Shown here: positions 8,896-16,963 of the stretch, piece by piece | How the letters are laid out: each line of letters begins with the position of its first letter | Position numbering within the stretch: position 1 is the first letter of the stretch | Assembly: GCF_026341775.1 (NCBI RefSeq) | Contig: NZ_JAPEOB010000006.1 | Span: 32,259 to 96,258 of the forward strand | Length of the DNA stretch: 64,000 nt | Reading direction: 5' to 3' | Source: Streptomyces sp. NBC_00654 | GTDB lineage: Bacteria; Actinomycetota; Actinomycetes; Streptomycetales; Streptomycetaceae | Notes under the pieces: generated by a model | Told to the model about the DNA's origin: nothing | The model's input: only the letters and a program-made list of their open reading frames with translations | Database searches by the model: none | Program-made: the position numbers and the translations under genes

Positions 8896-10173
8896 ATGAA
8901 CACAACATTGCGTGGCTCGGTGCTGCGACAACGGGACTACCGGCTGCTGTGGTTCGGCGAGACCGCCAGGACCCTCGGGAACAGCGTGACCTCCGTGACC
9001 TTGCCGCTGATCGCGGTGACCGTGCTGGAAACGGGGGCCACGGCGGTGGGTGTCCTGGCGGCGGCGGTCTGGCTGCCCTGGCTGCTGATCGGCTTGCCGG
9101 CCGGCGCCTGGGTGGACCGCATGCGCCGACGCCCCTTGATGATCGTCTGCAACATGGTGTCCGCGGCGCTCTGCGTGAGCGTTCCGCTCGCCGCTTGGCT
9201 GGACGCCCTGACCTTCGCCCACCTGCTGATCGTCGCGCTGGCTCTGGGCACCAGCGCCGTGTTCTTCAATACCGCGAACCATGCCTACCTGCCCACCGTC
9301 CTGGCCGGAGAGAAGCTGCTCGAAGGCAACTCCAAGCTCCAGGCGAGCGAGTCGGCGACCAACGTGGCGGGCCCCGGCCTCGCCGGCCTGATCACCCAGT
9401 TCATCGGCGCGGTCGCCGGACTGCTCCTGGACGCGGCCACCTTCCTGGTCTCCACGCTCTGCCTCACCTCGATCCGCGCGAAGGAGCAGCCCCCGGCGCC
9501 AGACGCCCCGGCGGAAAGCCTGCGGACCCGGATCCGCGAAGGCCTGCGGTTCGTCCTCCGCGACCGCTACCTACGGCCCATGGTCGTCTACGGCGCCTTC
9601 GTCAACCTGGCCCTGATGGGCTACCAGGCGGTCCAGGTGGTGTTCCTGGTGCGCACGGTGGGCGTCAACTCCGCCACGGTCGGACTGCTGCTGATGTCGG
9701 GCAGCCTCGGTGGCATCATCGGAGCGGTCCTCGCCGAAGCGGTGGGACGCCGCTTCGGCACGGGCCGCGGCATGCTGCTGATGCAGCTCCTCACCAGCCC
9801 CTTCGCGCTGCTGATGCCCCTGGCCTCCGAGGGGGCCGGTCTGGCCTTCTACGCGGCCGGGGCGTTCGTGGTCGGCGTCGGCGTCACCGCGTGCAACGTC
9901 GTCCTCGGCAGCTTCCGCCAGACGTTCTGCCCGCCCCGGCTACTGGGACGAGTCGTGGCCACCACCATGGTCCTCAACCACAGCACCATCCCCCTCGGCT
10001 CGCTGCTCGGCGGCCTCCTCGGCGACGCCCTCGGGCCGCGTACCGCCATGTGGATCATGACCGGACTCCTGGCCCCCTGCTGGCTCGTCCTGGCCTTCGG
10101 CCCGATGCGACAGCAACGCGACCTCCCCACCAGCTACCGGCCCGCCAACATCCCAGAGATGGACAGAACGTGA
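8896..10173 (+). CDS. MFS transporter
   Basis: This 425-residue protein has about 12 hydrophobic helices and the MFS signature between helices 2 and 3 (GLPAGAWVDRMRRRP). The opening RQRDYRLLWFGETARTLGNS is typical of the MFS_3/enterobactin-exporter-like (EntS) branch common in natural-product and immunity loci. The frame is complete and the ATG follows GCGAGGAC. It lies directly after the synthetase-like stub, and its stop overlaps a GTG start (GTGA), which suggests a translationally coupled operon. Export of a small metabolite or drug is a family-based inference. Confidence 0.82.
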   Translation: MNTTLRGSVLRQRDYRLLWFGETARTLGNSVTSVTLPLIAVTVLETGATAVGVLAAAVWLPWLLIGLPAGAWVDRMRRRPLMIVCNMVSAALCVSVPLAAWLDALTFAHLLIVALALGTSAVFFNTANHAYLPTVLAGEKLLEGNSKLQASESATNVAGPGLAGLITQFIGAVAGLLLDAATFLVSTLCLTSIRAKEQPPAPDAPAESLRTRIREGLRFVLRDRYLRPMVVYGAFVNLALMGYQAVQVVFLVRTVGVNSATVGLLLMSGSLGGIIGAVLAEAVGRRFGTGRGMLLMQLLTSPFALLMPLASEGAGLAFYAAGAFVVGVGVTACNVVLGSFRQTFCPPRLLGRVVATTMVLNHSTIPLGSLLGGLLGDALGPRTAMWIMTGLLAPCWLVLAFGPMRQQRDLPTSYRPANIPEMDRT

Positions 10174-10272
10174 CGACCGCCAACAGTACTTCCGCCGTCT
10201 CAGCCGTTCCCACAGTCCGCTACTACGAGGAACTCGGCTGCTGGGTGGTGTGGGGCAGCAAGCGGCCCAGGC
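10170..10272 (+). pseudogene. 5' stub of an operon gene cut by an IS6-family element
   Basis: A GTG start overlaps the MFS stop (GTGA), and the frame reads MTTANSTSAVSAVPTVRYYE then ELGCWVVWG before entering the terminal repeat of the IS6-family element. About 30 residues of the original protein remain and cannot be identified. Confidence 0.5.
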
Positions 10273-11135
10273 GGCGCTGTCACGTTGGCTGACCGGGTGG
10301 GATGATCTTCGAGTTGGTCATGGTGGAGGGGGGTGTCCGTGGGCGGTACGTTGCCGTCGCACAAGGGGCACCGGTACCCGGTGGAGATCATCTCCCACTG
10401 TGTGTGGCTGTACTTCCGGTTCCCGCTCAGCTTCCGCGAGGTCGAGGAGCTGATGCTCGAGCGCGGTGTGTTCGTCTCCTACGAGACGGTCCGCCGCTGG
10501 TGCGCCAAGTTCGGGCAGGCCTACGCCAACGTACTGCGCCGCCGGCAGCCCCGGCCGGGGGACAAGTGGCACCTGGACGAGGTCCTCATCAAGGTCAACG
10601 GCGAGGTGAAGTACCTGTGGCGGGCCGTCGACGTCGGCGGCAACGTGCTCGACATCCTGATCCAGAACCGCCGCGACAAGGCCGCGGCCAGGCGTTTCTT
10701 CCGCAGACTCCTCAAAGAGACCGGCACGGTGCCGCGGCTGGTCGTCACCGACAAGCACCCGCTCCTGCAGCGCCGCCCACCGCGAGGCGATGCCCTCGGT
10801 CGAGCACCGCTCCCACAAAGGACTGAACAACCGGGCGGAGAACTCGCACCAGCCCACCAGGCAGCGCGAGCGCGCGACGAAGGGCCTCCGCAGCGTCGGT
10901 GGCGCCCAAGGATTCCTGGCCGCGTTCAGCGGCATCCCGCCCCACTTCCGACCCGGCCGCTACCACCGAACCGCACCCGACCACCGCCTCGAGATGACCG
11001 TCCGCCTCACGAACTGGGACCAGATCACCGACGACGCCGGCCCGCCCGCCACGGCCTGACCGACAGCCAACAACCGCCTCGACCACGCCCTGACACACCG
11101 CCAGACACCTATACCCCCGACAACGTGACAACGCC
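10273..11135 (+). mobile_element. IS6-family insertion sequence, copy 1
   Basis: The ends show the inverted repeat GGCGCTGTCACGTTG (left) and GGCGTTGTCACGTTG (right, opposite strand), about 860 bp apart, which is the usual IS6-family size. The transposase inside is frameshifted. Related copies occur at 16105-16857 and as a left-end remnant at 54113-54215. Confidence 0.82.
10333..11059 (+). pseudogene. IS6-family transposase, frameshifted
   Basis: The first frame gives the zinc-finger/HTH region (HKGHRYPVEIISHCVWLYFR, VSYETVRRWCAKFG) and the first two catalytic Asp residues (GDKWHLDEVLIKVNG and LVVTDK). A single-base shift near 10755 breaks the frame. The rest continues in another frame as VEHRSHKGLNNRAENSHQPT, with the catalytic Glu in RAEN, and ends near 11059. 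Every catalytic residue is still encoded, but not in one frame. Confidence 0.85.
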
Positions 11136-11184
11136 CCCGGGGCGTCTTGGCTGATCGCCGGGGCCCGTGGTGTTACTGAAAGAG

Positions 11185-11361
11185 CTACTGCGTCAGCGCG
11201 GCAAGGGCCTGGTCGGCCATCTGTACGCCCATCGTGGCCGCGATGGTGGTGCCAGCCTCAAGGAGCTTGTCCTTAACCTGCGTAGCGAACTGGCGCAGGC
11301 GGCCCGGCTCGGGGTTCTCGGAGGTCGCCTCGGTGTGGAGGTCCTGGGCTACACGTTCCAG
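11185..11361 (-). pseudogene. C-terminal fragment of an unidentified protein, cut by IS3 copy 2
   Basis: On the minus strand the frame ERVAQDLHTEATSENPEPGR then LRQFATQVKDKLLEAGTTIA ends at a stop at 11185. It has natural, helix-rich composition and codon use, and its upstream part is cut off at the IS3 terminal repeat. I do not recognise the family. Confidence 0.45.
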
Positions 11362-11379
11362 GGGCCCTGACCCCGGAGT

Positions 11380-11742
11380 TTGGACACCGGAGAGACTTGG
11401 ATCTTGATGGTCCAGGAGAACGGAGTCCCTGTGGGGATGAAGCACTATCCCACCGAGTTCAAGGCGGACGCGGTGGCGCTCTACCGGTCGCGTCCGGGAG
11501 CGACGATCAAGTCGGTTGCCACCGATCTCGGGGTGAACACCGAGACGCTGCGGAACTGGATCCGGGCCGCCGACGGACGCCGTGCCGGTGCCCACTCCGC
11601 GCCTGCGGCTGCGCCGCAGCCTGGCGGCGAGCTGGTTCAGGCGGAGCTGGCCGCCGCGCGCAAGAGGATCCGCGAGCTGGAGGAAGAACGCGACATCCTC
11701 CGCAAGGCGGCCCGGTATTTCGCGACGGAGACGCGCTGGTGA
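11380..11742 (+). CDS. IS3-family transposase OrfA
   Basis: This is the 120-residue helix-turn-helix plus coiled-coil subunit, identical in translation to the OrfA of copy 1. Its stop codon overlaps the GTG start of orfB. The most likely biological start is MVQENGVPVG or MKHYPTEF rather than the first ATG inside the terminal repeat. Confidence 0.88.
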   Translation: MDTGETWILMVQENGVPVGMKHYPTEFKADAVALYRSRPGATIKSVATDLGVNTETLRNWIRAADGRRAGAHSAPAAAPQPGGELVQAELAAARKRIRELEEERDILRKAARYFATETRW

Positions 11743-12640
11743 CCCGCTGCCAGTTCGTTGAAGATCATCAGCGCCGGTTCGGCGTCAAGCGGCTCTGTGA
11801 CATTCTCGGGATCTCCCGCTCGAGCTTCTACTACTGGCGCCGGACCGCCCCTGCCAGGGTGGCCCGGCAGGCCGCTGACGCCCAGCTCGCCGCCCGGATA
11901 CGCAAGGTCCACGAGGACTCCGACGGCACCTACGGCGCCCCGAGAATCACCGCTGAGCTCCGCGACGACGGCGGCCAGGCGGTCAACCACAAGCGGGTTG
12001 CGAGGATCATGCGGACGATCGGGCTCGAGGGCGTCCGGCTGCGGCGCCGGCAGCGCACCACCGTCGCGGACCCGGCCGCGCCGAAGGCGCCGGACCTGAT
12101 CGGGCGTGACTTCACCGCCACGGCCCCGAACACGAAGTACGTCGGCGACATCACCTACCTGAGGATCGGTGGCGGGAAGTTCTGCTATCTCGCGACCGTC
12201 ATCGACCTCTGCTCGAGACGCCTGGCGGGGTGGGCAGTCGCCGATCACATGCGGACCGAACTCGTTACCGACGCCCTGGCCGCCGCCGAGCGGACCCGCG
12301 GGAGCCTGGCCGGGGCGGTGATGCACACCGACCACGGCTCGCAATACACGAGCCGAGAATTCGCCGAAGCCTGCAGGTCAGCAGGGGTCCGTCAGAGCAT
12401 GAGCGCGGTCGGGTCCAGCGCGGACAACGCACTGGCGGAGTCGTTCAACGCGACCTTCAAAGAGAGACGCTGAAGGGGCAAAGGGGCTGGCCAAGCGAGC
12501 GTGAGGCCCGGCTCGACGCCTTCCGATGGCTGACCCGATACAACACCCGACGCCGGCATTCCCGCCTCGGACAACGCTCCCCGATCGCCTACGAGACCAC
12601 CTTCCACCCACTATCAACTACCCTGACCCGAGCCGCATAG
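11739..12640 (+). pseudogene. IS3-family transposase OrfB with a one-base deletion
   Basis: This is the full orfB (HTH_21 region, KYVGDITYL, HTDHGSQYTS, ADNALAESFNATF), but the A4 run at about 12459 has only three A residues, so translation stops early as TFKERR. The remaining C terminus (GWPSEREARLDAFRWLTRYN, RRRHSRLGQRSPIAYET) is intact in the next frame. Copy 1 keeps all four A residues at the equivalent point. The last catalytic Glu lies just before the break, so loss of activity is likely but not certain. Confidence 0.85.
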
Positions 12641-12668
12641 ATGTGTTCAAGCTCCGGGGTCAAGGCCC

Positions 12669-13051
12669 GTCCGCGCATCCCCCACCAAATCGCTCACACG
12701 CCGTCAACAAGCCAGAACCCAAAGCGTTTCGGATCAATATGGAGTACCCGGGGCGGGAGCTGAGCAGCCGGGGCAGCCCAAGCTTGCCACCGTTACGGTT
12801 CATTGAGATAGACATGATGGTCGGCAACCAAAAGGGCGCGTTCTTCTTCCTGTGCGGGAATTTATGGCCGAAAATCCTCGGAACATATCGGACAGTTAGG
12901 CGTCTAAGCCTCCTATTGCCAGGCATTCTCTTTCAAGAAGGACGCGATAGGTGGAGGCAATACAGGCCCGGTCGACATCGCCATATGGTAACGTCTCGAC
13001 TTGCACGTGGGGGGATCATGTGGTGATATTTCTATTCCCAGGGGGGGCATT
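12669..13051. other. Gene-free stretch upstream of the bacteriocin-like gene
   Basis: No supported gene is present. The last 250 bp are noticeably AT-richer than their surroundings and must hold the promoter of the downstream peptide gene. I cannot name a specific -10/-35 pair with confidence. Confidence 0.4.
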
Positions 13052-13387
13052 ATGAATTCACTGACATCACGTATAGCTGGCTCAAGGATTACCAAAGGGG
13101 TCATGGTAGGAGCCATGGCAGTTGCGGCTATCGGTCTGGCTGCGCCACTGTCGAGCGCCTCCAATGAGTCCAGCTGGGATTACGGGTGCCGTGGGTACTG
13201 GTACACGACTTCTGGCCACGGCCACTGCTCGAGCGCGACTATGACAATGCACCCATACAAGACGAAGTACAACTGCAATAACGAGATCGACACGACGAAC
13301 ATCGAGTGGCTGAAGAGTGGTTTCTCGGGCAAGTTCGACACCCATGAATGCACGTTCAAGATCAACAATACAGACGTATACGTGTAG
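13052..13387 (+). CDS. Secreted lactococcin-972-like bacteriocin precursor
   Basis: This 111-residue precursor starts at an ATG preceded by a G-rich AGGGGGGG site. A Sec signal peptide is clear (basic MNSLTSRIAGSRITKG, hydrophobic VMVGAMAVAAIGLAAP, likely cleavage after LSSA). The mature part of about 73 residues begins with a WDYG motif followed by an aromatic, His/Ser-rich stretch (YWYTTSGHGHCSSATM), which is the signature layout of lactococcin 972 family peptides. Five Cys residues in the mature part are more than in the type member, where disulfides are absent. It precedes an ABC ATPase and membrane proteins, the usual partner arrangement. Family assignment is by motif only; a different small secreted protein is possible. 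Confidence 0.62.
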   Translation: MNSLTSRIAGSRITKGVMVGAMAVAAIGLAAPLSSASNESSWDYGCRGYWYTTSGHGHCSSATMTMHPYKTKYNCNNEIDTTNIEWLKSGFSGKFDTHECTFKINNTDVYV

Positions 13388-13402
13388 TTCCAAGAATGCC
13401 TC

Positions 13403-13441
13403 GATGGTGGGCCCACCATTACGGCGGGCCCACCATCTTTT
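13403..13441 (+). terminator. Hairpin and T-run between peptide gene and ABC genes
   Basis: The arms GATGGTGGGCCC and GGGCCCACCATC surround a short loop and are followed by TTTT. It lies 15 bp after the peptide stop and 15 bp before the ABC ATPase start, so it probably makes the peptide mRNA far more abundant than the transporter mRNA. Confidence 0.8.
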
Positions 13442-13455
13442 CGGAGAATTCACCA

Positions 13456-14232
13456 ATGCCGACAGGACCTATCGCTCAATTGACGTCCCTCACGCAGGGG
13501 TACGGTGGTCGAAGAATTATCGAGGATCTCGATCTTTCCATCCAGACCGGCGTCACGGGCCTGTTGGGCCCCAATGGGGCGGGCAAGACCACCCTCTTCC
13601 GTACCCTGGCTACGATTGCACCGCCGTTGAGCGGGCAGCTAGAGCTGTTCGGTGAATCCATCAGTAACGAACGGCAGGCGCGGCGAGCTCGCCGTAACAT
13701 CGGCTACCTCCCGCAGGATTTCGGCTATTACCCGGCGTTCTCGATAACTGATTTCGTCCGCTACTGCGCATGGTTGCGGGAGGTGCCTTCCAAGAAGGCC
13801 GACTCGATGACCAGAGAGGCGTTGGGGGCTGTTGGCCTAGCTGATCGGGCCCAGGACCGTATGAAGTCTCTGTCCGGCGGCATGCTCCGCAGGGCTGGGA
13901 TCGCCGCGGCCATCGTTGGCTCGCCCGACCTGCTCCTGCTGGACGAGCCGACCGTCGGTCTCGACCCAGCGCAACGCCTCGACTTCCGCGAGCTCATCCG
14001 CTACCTCGCCCGCGCGGGAACAGCCGTAGTCCTCAGTACCCACTTGGTCGAAGACGTGGGCGCCGCCTGCGACACAGTCCTTGTCCTGCACGACGGCCAG
14101 GTGCGCCACAGCAGCGCACCCCAGCAGCTAGCAGAGCTGGCCACGCCCATGGCTCCCGGCGACAACCCCCTGGAACGCGGCTACATGACGGTACTCGGCG
14201 GCCAGTGGTCGGACGAGGGGGACGCAGCGTGA
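13456..14232 (+). CDS. ABC transporter ATP-binding protein
   Basis: This 258-residue ATPase has Walker A GLLGPNGAGKTT, a Q-loop (GYLPQDFGYYP), the signature SLSGGMLRR, Walker B LLLLDEPTVGLDP and the switch His in STHLVED. It is of the single-subunit type that pairs with separate membrane proteins. The ATG at 13456 follows GGAG at a suitable distance. Its stop overlaps the next start (GTGA). With the upstream peptide gene, a role in immunity to or export of the peptide is the natural inference. Confidence 0.85.
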   Translation: MPTGPIAQLTSLTQGYGGRRIIEDLDLSIQTGVTGLLGPNGAGKTTLFRTLATIAPPLSGQLELFGESISNERQARRARRNIGYLPQDFGYYPAFSITDFVRYCAWLREVPSKKADSMTREALGAVGLADRAQDRMKSLSGGMLRRAGIAAAIVGSPDLLLLDEPTVGLDPAQRLDFRELIRYLARAGTAVVLSTHLVEDVGAACDTVLVLHDGQVRHSSAPQQLAELATPMAPGDNPLERGYMTVLGGQWSDEGDAA

Positions 14233-15524
14233 ACGCGTATCGCATCGAACTGCGCCGCTCACCACTCCTGACGGCGCTGCCCGTGATGATCGTCGTCGAC
14301 CTGGTGGTTCTCTTCGGTCGCACCCGCTACTGGATTGGTGTGTGGCCTGAGGCGAGCGTCGCGGCCCAGGTCGTCACGCTCTTCCTCGGACCCGCTCTCG
14401 CTGGTGTCTCAGCCTGGCAGGCGGGGCGCTCCTCCCGCGCAGGAATGCCCGAGGCCGTACTCGCCGCAGCCCGACCAGGCTGGCGAATCGAGTCTGCACG
14501 GCTGGCCGCGACCCTCACCCTCGGATTCCTCGCGTACGCGATTGGATGCTTGACGGCCGCGGCAATCTCCTTCGGCGAGGCAGGCCCTGGCTTCTTGTGG
14601 CCGTCCTACCTCCTGCTCGGCGCCTCCACTCTGGTGATCTTCGCGTCTGTGGGCCATCTAGCCGGCCGGTGGTGGCCTTCCGCCGCATTCACCCCAGCTA
14701 TGTGTGCGCTGGGCTGCTTCGTCAGCATGTTGGCGCTGCCTTTCAAGCTTAACGTCCTGGCAGGGCCTCCAGACCAGCACCTTCGGCCCCTTCCTGTCGC
14801 CCTGCGGCTGCTGTTCGCACTCACTCTCGCAGCCGTGGCAGTAACGGCTCCGCCGCTGCGCAGGAAGGCCAAGCGCGAGATGTCACGGCACAGGACGCCC
14901 CTGCACATCCGCCGTGTCGCCGCCGGGTCAGCTGTCCTTTCCTTGATTGCGCTAGCTGCCATCCCTGCCGCTGGCGAGATGCGCGTTGATCGCCCCGCAA
15001 CGGCGACAGAACCGGTGTGCGAGCGCGCCGAGGAGAACAGCCCACGTGTGTGCGTGTGGCCCGAGCACCGCAAGTACCTGCCAGAATTGATTCGCATGGC
15101 CCAGCGCTTGGATCATCCCCAGCCCTGGCTGAAGGCGCCGGATACGTTTCACGAGTTCGGACTGCAGCGGAGCGACATGGGTGACCGCGGGTTCGATATC
15201 GCCGAAGGACACGTGCGCACTGCGGCGATCGCCATGGCCGACCAGGTACTCACCGAGGCGCTAGGACGATGCATGCTCCCTCACAAGGAGAAGCGAGCCT
15301 GGCAGGCCATAGATAACATCCACCTCTGGCTTGAATACCGTTCCATGGGTCAAGACCCGGCTGTCGCGGACGGAGGACTTCACATGCAGGGTGTTGCCTC
15401 CGCCCAGCGCGTAGCCGCCCAAATTTCGCAGGCGCCTGAGGCCGAACAGCGCAAATGGCTCTACCAGGAACGCGGCCACATTCTCCAAGACCCCTCCTGG
15501 TGCAAGCCTGATGACTCGCGCTGA
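14229..15524 (+). CDS. ABC permease-like membrane protein with extracytoplasmic C-terminal domain
   Basis: This 431-residue protein starts at a GTG overlapping the ATPase stop. The first ~200 residues contain about six membrane helices (TALPVMIVVDLVVLFG, VVTLFLGPALAGVSAW, LTLGFLAYAIGCLTAA and others). One further helix (AAGSAVLSLIALAAIPAAG) is followed by a soluble domain of about 170 residues with paired Cys residues (EPVCERAEENSPRVCVW), consistent with an extracytoplasmic location. The architecture resembles the large permeases of bacteriocin-immunity ABC systems. I do not recognise the soluble domain. Confidence 0.7.
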   Translation: MNAYRIELRRSPLLTALPVMIVVDLVVLFGRTRYWIGVWPEASVAAQVVTLFLGPALAGVSAWQAGRSSRAGMPEAVLAAARPGWRIESARLAATLTLGFLAYAIGCLTAAAISFGEAGPGFLWPSYLLLGASTLVIFASVGHLAGRWWPSAAFTPAMCALGCFVSMLALPFKLNVLAGPPDQHLRPLPVALRLLFALTLAAVAVTAPPLRRKAKREMSRHRTPLHIRRVAAGSAVLSLIALAAIPAAGEMRVDRPATATEPVCERAEENSPRVCVWPEHRKYLPELIRMAQRLDHPQPWLKAPDTFHEFGLQRSDMGDRGFDIAEGHVRTAAIAMADQVLTEALGRCMLPHKEKRAWQAIDNIHLWLEYRSMGQDPAVADGGLHMQGVASAQRVAAQISQAPEAEQRKWLYQERGHILQDPSWCKPDDSR

Positions 15525-16116
15525 CCTTTTCCGCTATGCACGAGTCCACCGGGCCGTGGCCATCCTGGCCGGTACCGGCGCTGTTGCCCTCCTGTCAGCC
15601 TTCTTCGGCGGTGTTCAAATCTCGCTACCCTCCATCGGCAGCGGAGGAGTCACCACCGGTGTGCCCTTCCGCCGTGAACTCCCCGTGCTGTCGGCTGTCT
15701 TTCTCGCGGCGGCGCTCGGTGGTGCGATGTCGACACACGAGGAAATGGGTACTTCAGCGATGCATCGTTACCGCGGCAAGTACTGCATGGTTCTGACCCT
15801 GACGGTTTGCATCTTCTCCTTCGGTGTTGAGGCCCTAGCAGTCGGCGTGGAGGCTGGAGCCGTCTTCGTTCGATCCCTCCTGATCTGGTTCGGTCTGGCG
15901 CTTCTATCGGTGCGGCTGCTCGGCAATCAGCTCAGCTGGGTCCTCCCCTTGGCATCGGCGTTCCTCTTGATCTGGTACCCACAGGAATGGTGGGACTGGA
16001 CGTCCAACTCAACCACGGACCTCTTCAGCTGGGCAGTCGCAACGATCGCTTTGGCTGTCGGAGCGGCCGCGGCTACGGCCACCCCCTGGCGCAGGAAAAC
16101 CTGGTCCTGTCGGTGA
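15511..16116 (+). CDS. Integral membrane protein, second permease subunit
   Basis: This 201-residue protein has five to six hydrophobic helices (VAILAGTGAVALLSAFFGG, LPVLSAVFLAAALGGAMS, MVLTLTVCIFSFGVEALAV, SLLIWFGLALLSVRLLG, FSWAVATIALAVGAAAA). Its ATG lies 14 bp inside the end of the previous gene, so the two are translationally coupled. It is probably the second membrane half of the ABC complex. Its last codons run into IS6 copy 2, so the original C terminus may have been replaced. Confidence 0.62.
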   Translation: MTRADLFRYARVHRAVAILAGTGAVALLSAFFGGVQISLPSIGSGGVTTGVPFRRELPVLSAVFLAAALGGAMSTHEEMGTSAMHRYRGKYCMVLTLTVCIFSFGVEALAVGVEAGAVFVRSLLIWFGLALLSVRLLGNQLSWVLPLASAFLLIWYPQEWWDWTSNSTTDLFSWAVATIALAVGAAAATATPWRRKTWSCR

Positions 16117-16828
16117 GTAGGCGGTAGACCGCCCAAGTTGTCACTTCGCGGCACCCTCGGTGCGCGCTGCCCGCGATCGGGTCGCTGGGGGGCATCGTGG
16201 GCGTGAACGCGGACAGGAACCGCTGGCCGCCGACGGAGCGGAATCCCTTCATGGCACGTTCGCGCTGCCGCGTGGGCTGATGACTGTTCTCCGCCCGGTT
16301 GTTCAGGCCCTTGTGGGAACGGTGTTCCGCCGAGGGCATGACCTCGCGGTGCGCCGCTCCGCAGGAACGGAGCTTGTCGGTGACGACCACCCGCGGCACC
16401 GTACGGGTCTTCTTCATCAGGCGGCGGAAGAAGCGTCCTGCCGCGGCCTTGTCCCGGCGGCTCCGCAGGAGGATGCCGAGCACGTTGCCGTCCTGGTCGA
16501 CGGCCCGCCACAGGTACTTCTACTCTCCGTCGATCTTCACGAAGACCTCGTCCAGGTGTCACTTGTCCCCGGGCCGTGGCCGACGGCGGCGCAGTCCGTC
16601 CGCGCAGGCCTGACCGAACCTGGCGGACCAGCGGCGGATGGTCTCGCAGGAGACGATGACGCCGCGCTCGAGCATCAGCTCCTCGACCTCGCGGAAGGAC
16701 AACGGGAAGCGGAAGTACAGCCACACGCAGTGGGAGATCACCTCCACCGGGTACCGGTGGCCCTTGCACGACGGCGACGCGGACGACACGAACAAATCCC
16801 TCCCCGGCACGACCAACCAGAAGATCAT
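16073..16828 (-). pseudogene. IS6-family transposase with nonsense mutations
   Basis: Read on the minus strand, the HKGHRYPVEVISHCVWLYFR-like N terminus (CKGHRYPVEVISHC) leads to RPRPGDK and then a TGA where the family has Trp (GDKWHLDE). A second stop (TAG) lies 14 codons later. Downstream the same frame resumes with RTVPRVVVTDKLRS and RSHKGLNNRAENSHQPTRQR. Two nonsense changes and a divergent C terminus make this a dead copy. Confidence 0.82.
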
Positions 16829-16857
16829 CCCACCCGGCCAGTCAACGTGACAGTGCC
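16105..16857 (-). mobile_element. IS6-family insertion sequence, copy 2 (degenerate)
   Basis: The outer end at 16857 carries GGCACTGTCACGTTGACTGG (minus strand), matching the IS6 terminal repeat at 10273. The other end near 16105 is less clear. The transposase inside has two in-frame stops. It separates the ABC operon from the glycosyltransferase gene. Confidence 0.75.
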
Positions 16858-16963
16858 TCCGTCGCACTCCGAGCCACCCAACAACTCCTCCACAGCCCCT
16901 CCTTCACGTCCGGAACCGCACATTCCACTTGTCGCACCGCTACCCGAGGTTCTGAACACGTTG

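Larger units (their letters stand above)
11362..12668 (+). mobile_element. IS3-family insertion sequence, copy 2 (complete, orfB frameshifted)
   Basis: This 1.3-kb element has terminal repeats GGGCCCTGACCCCGGAG at the left and GGGCCTTGACCCCGGAG at the right (read inward). It contains orfA and orfB in the standard IS3 arrangement with a GTGA overlap. It is the inverted partner of the partial copy at 1-1162, so the 10.2 kb between them has the structure of a composite element. No clear target duplication is visible. Confidence 0.88.
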
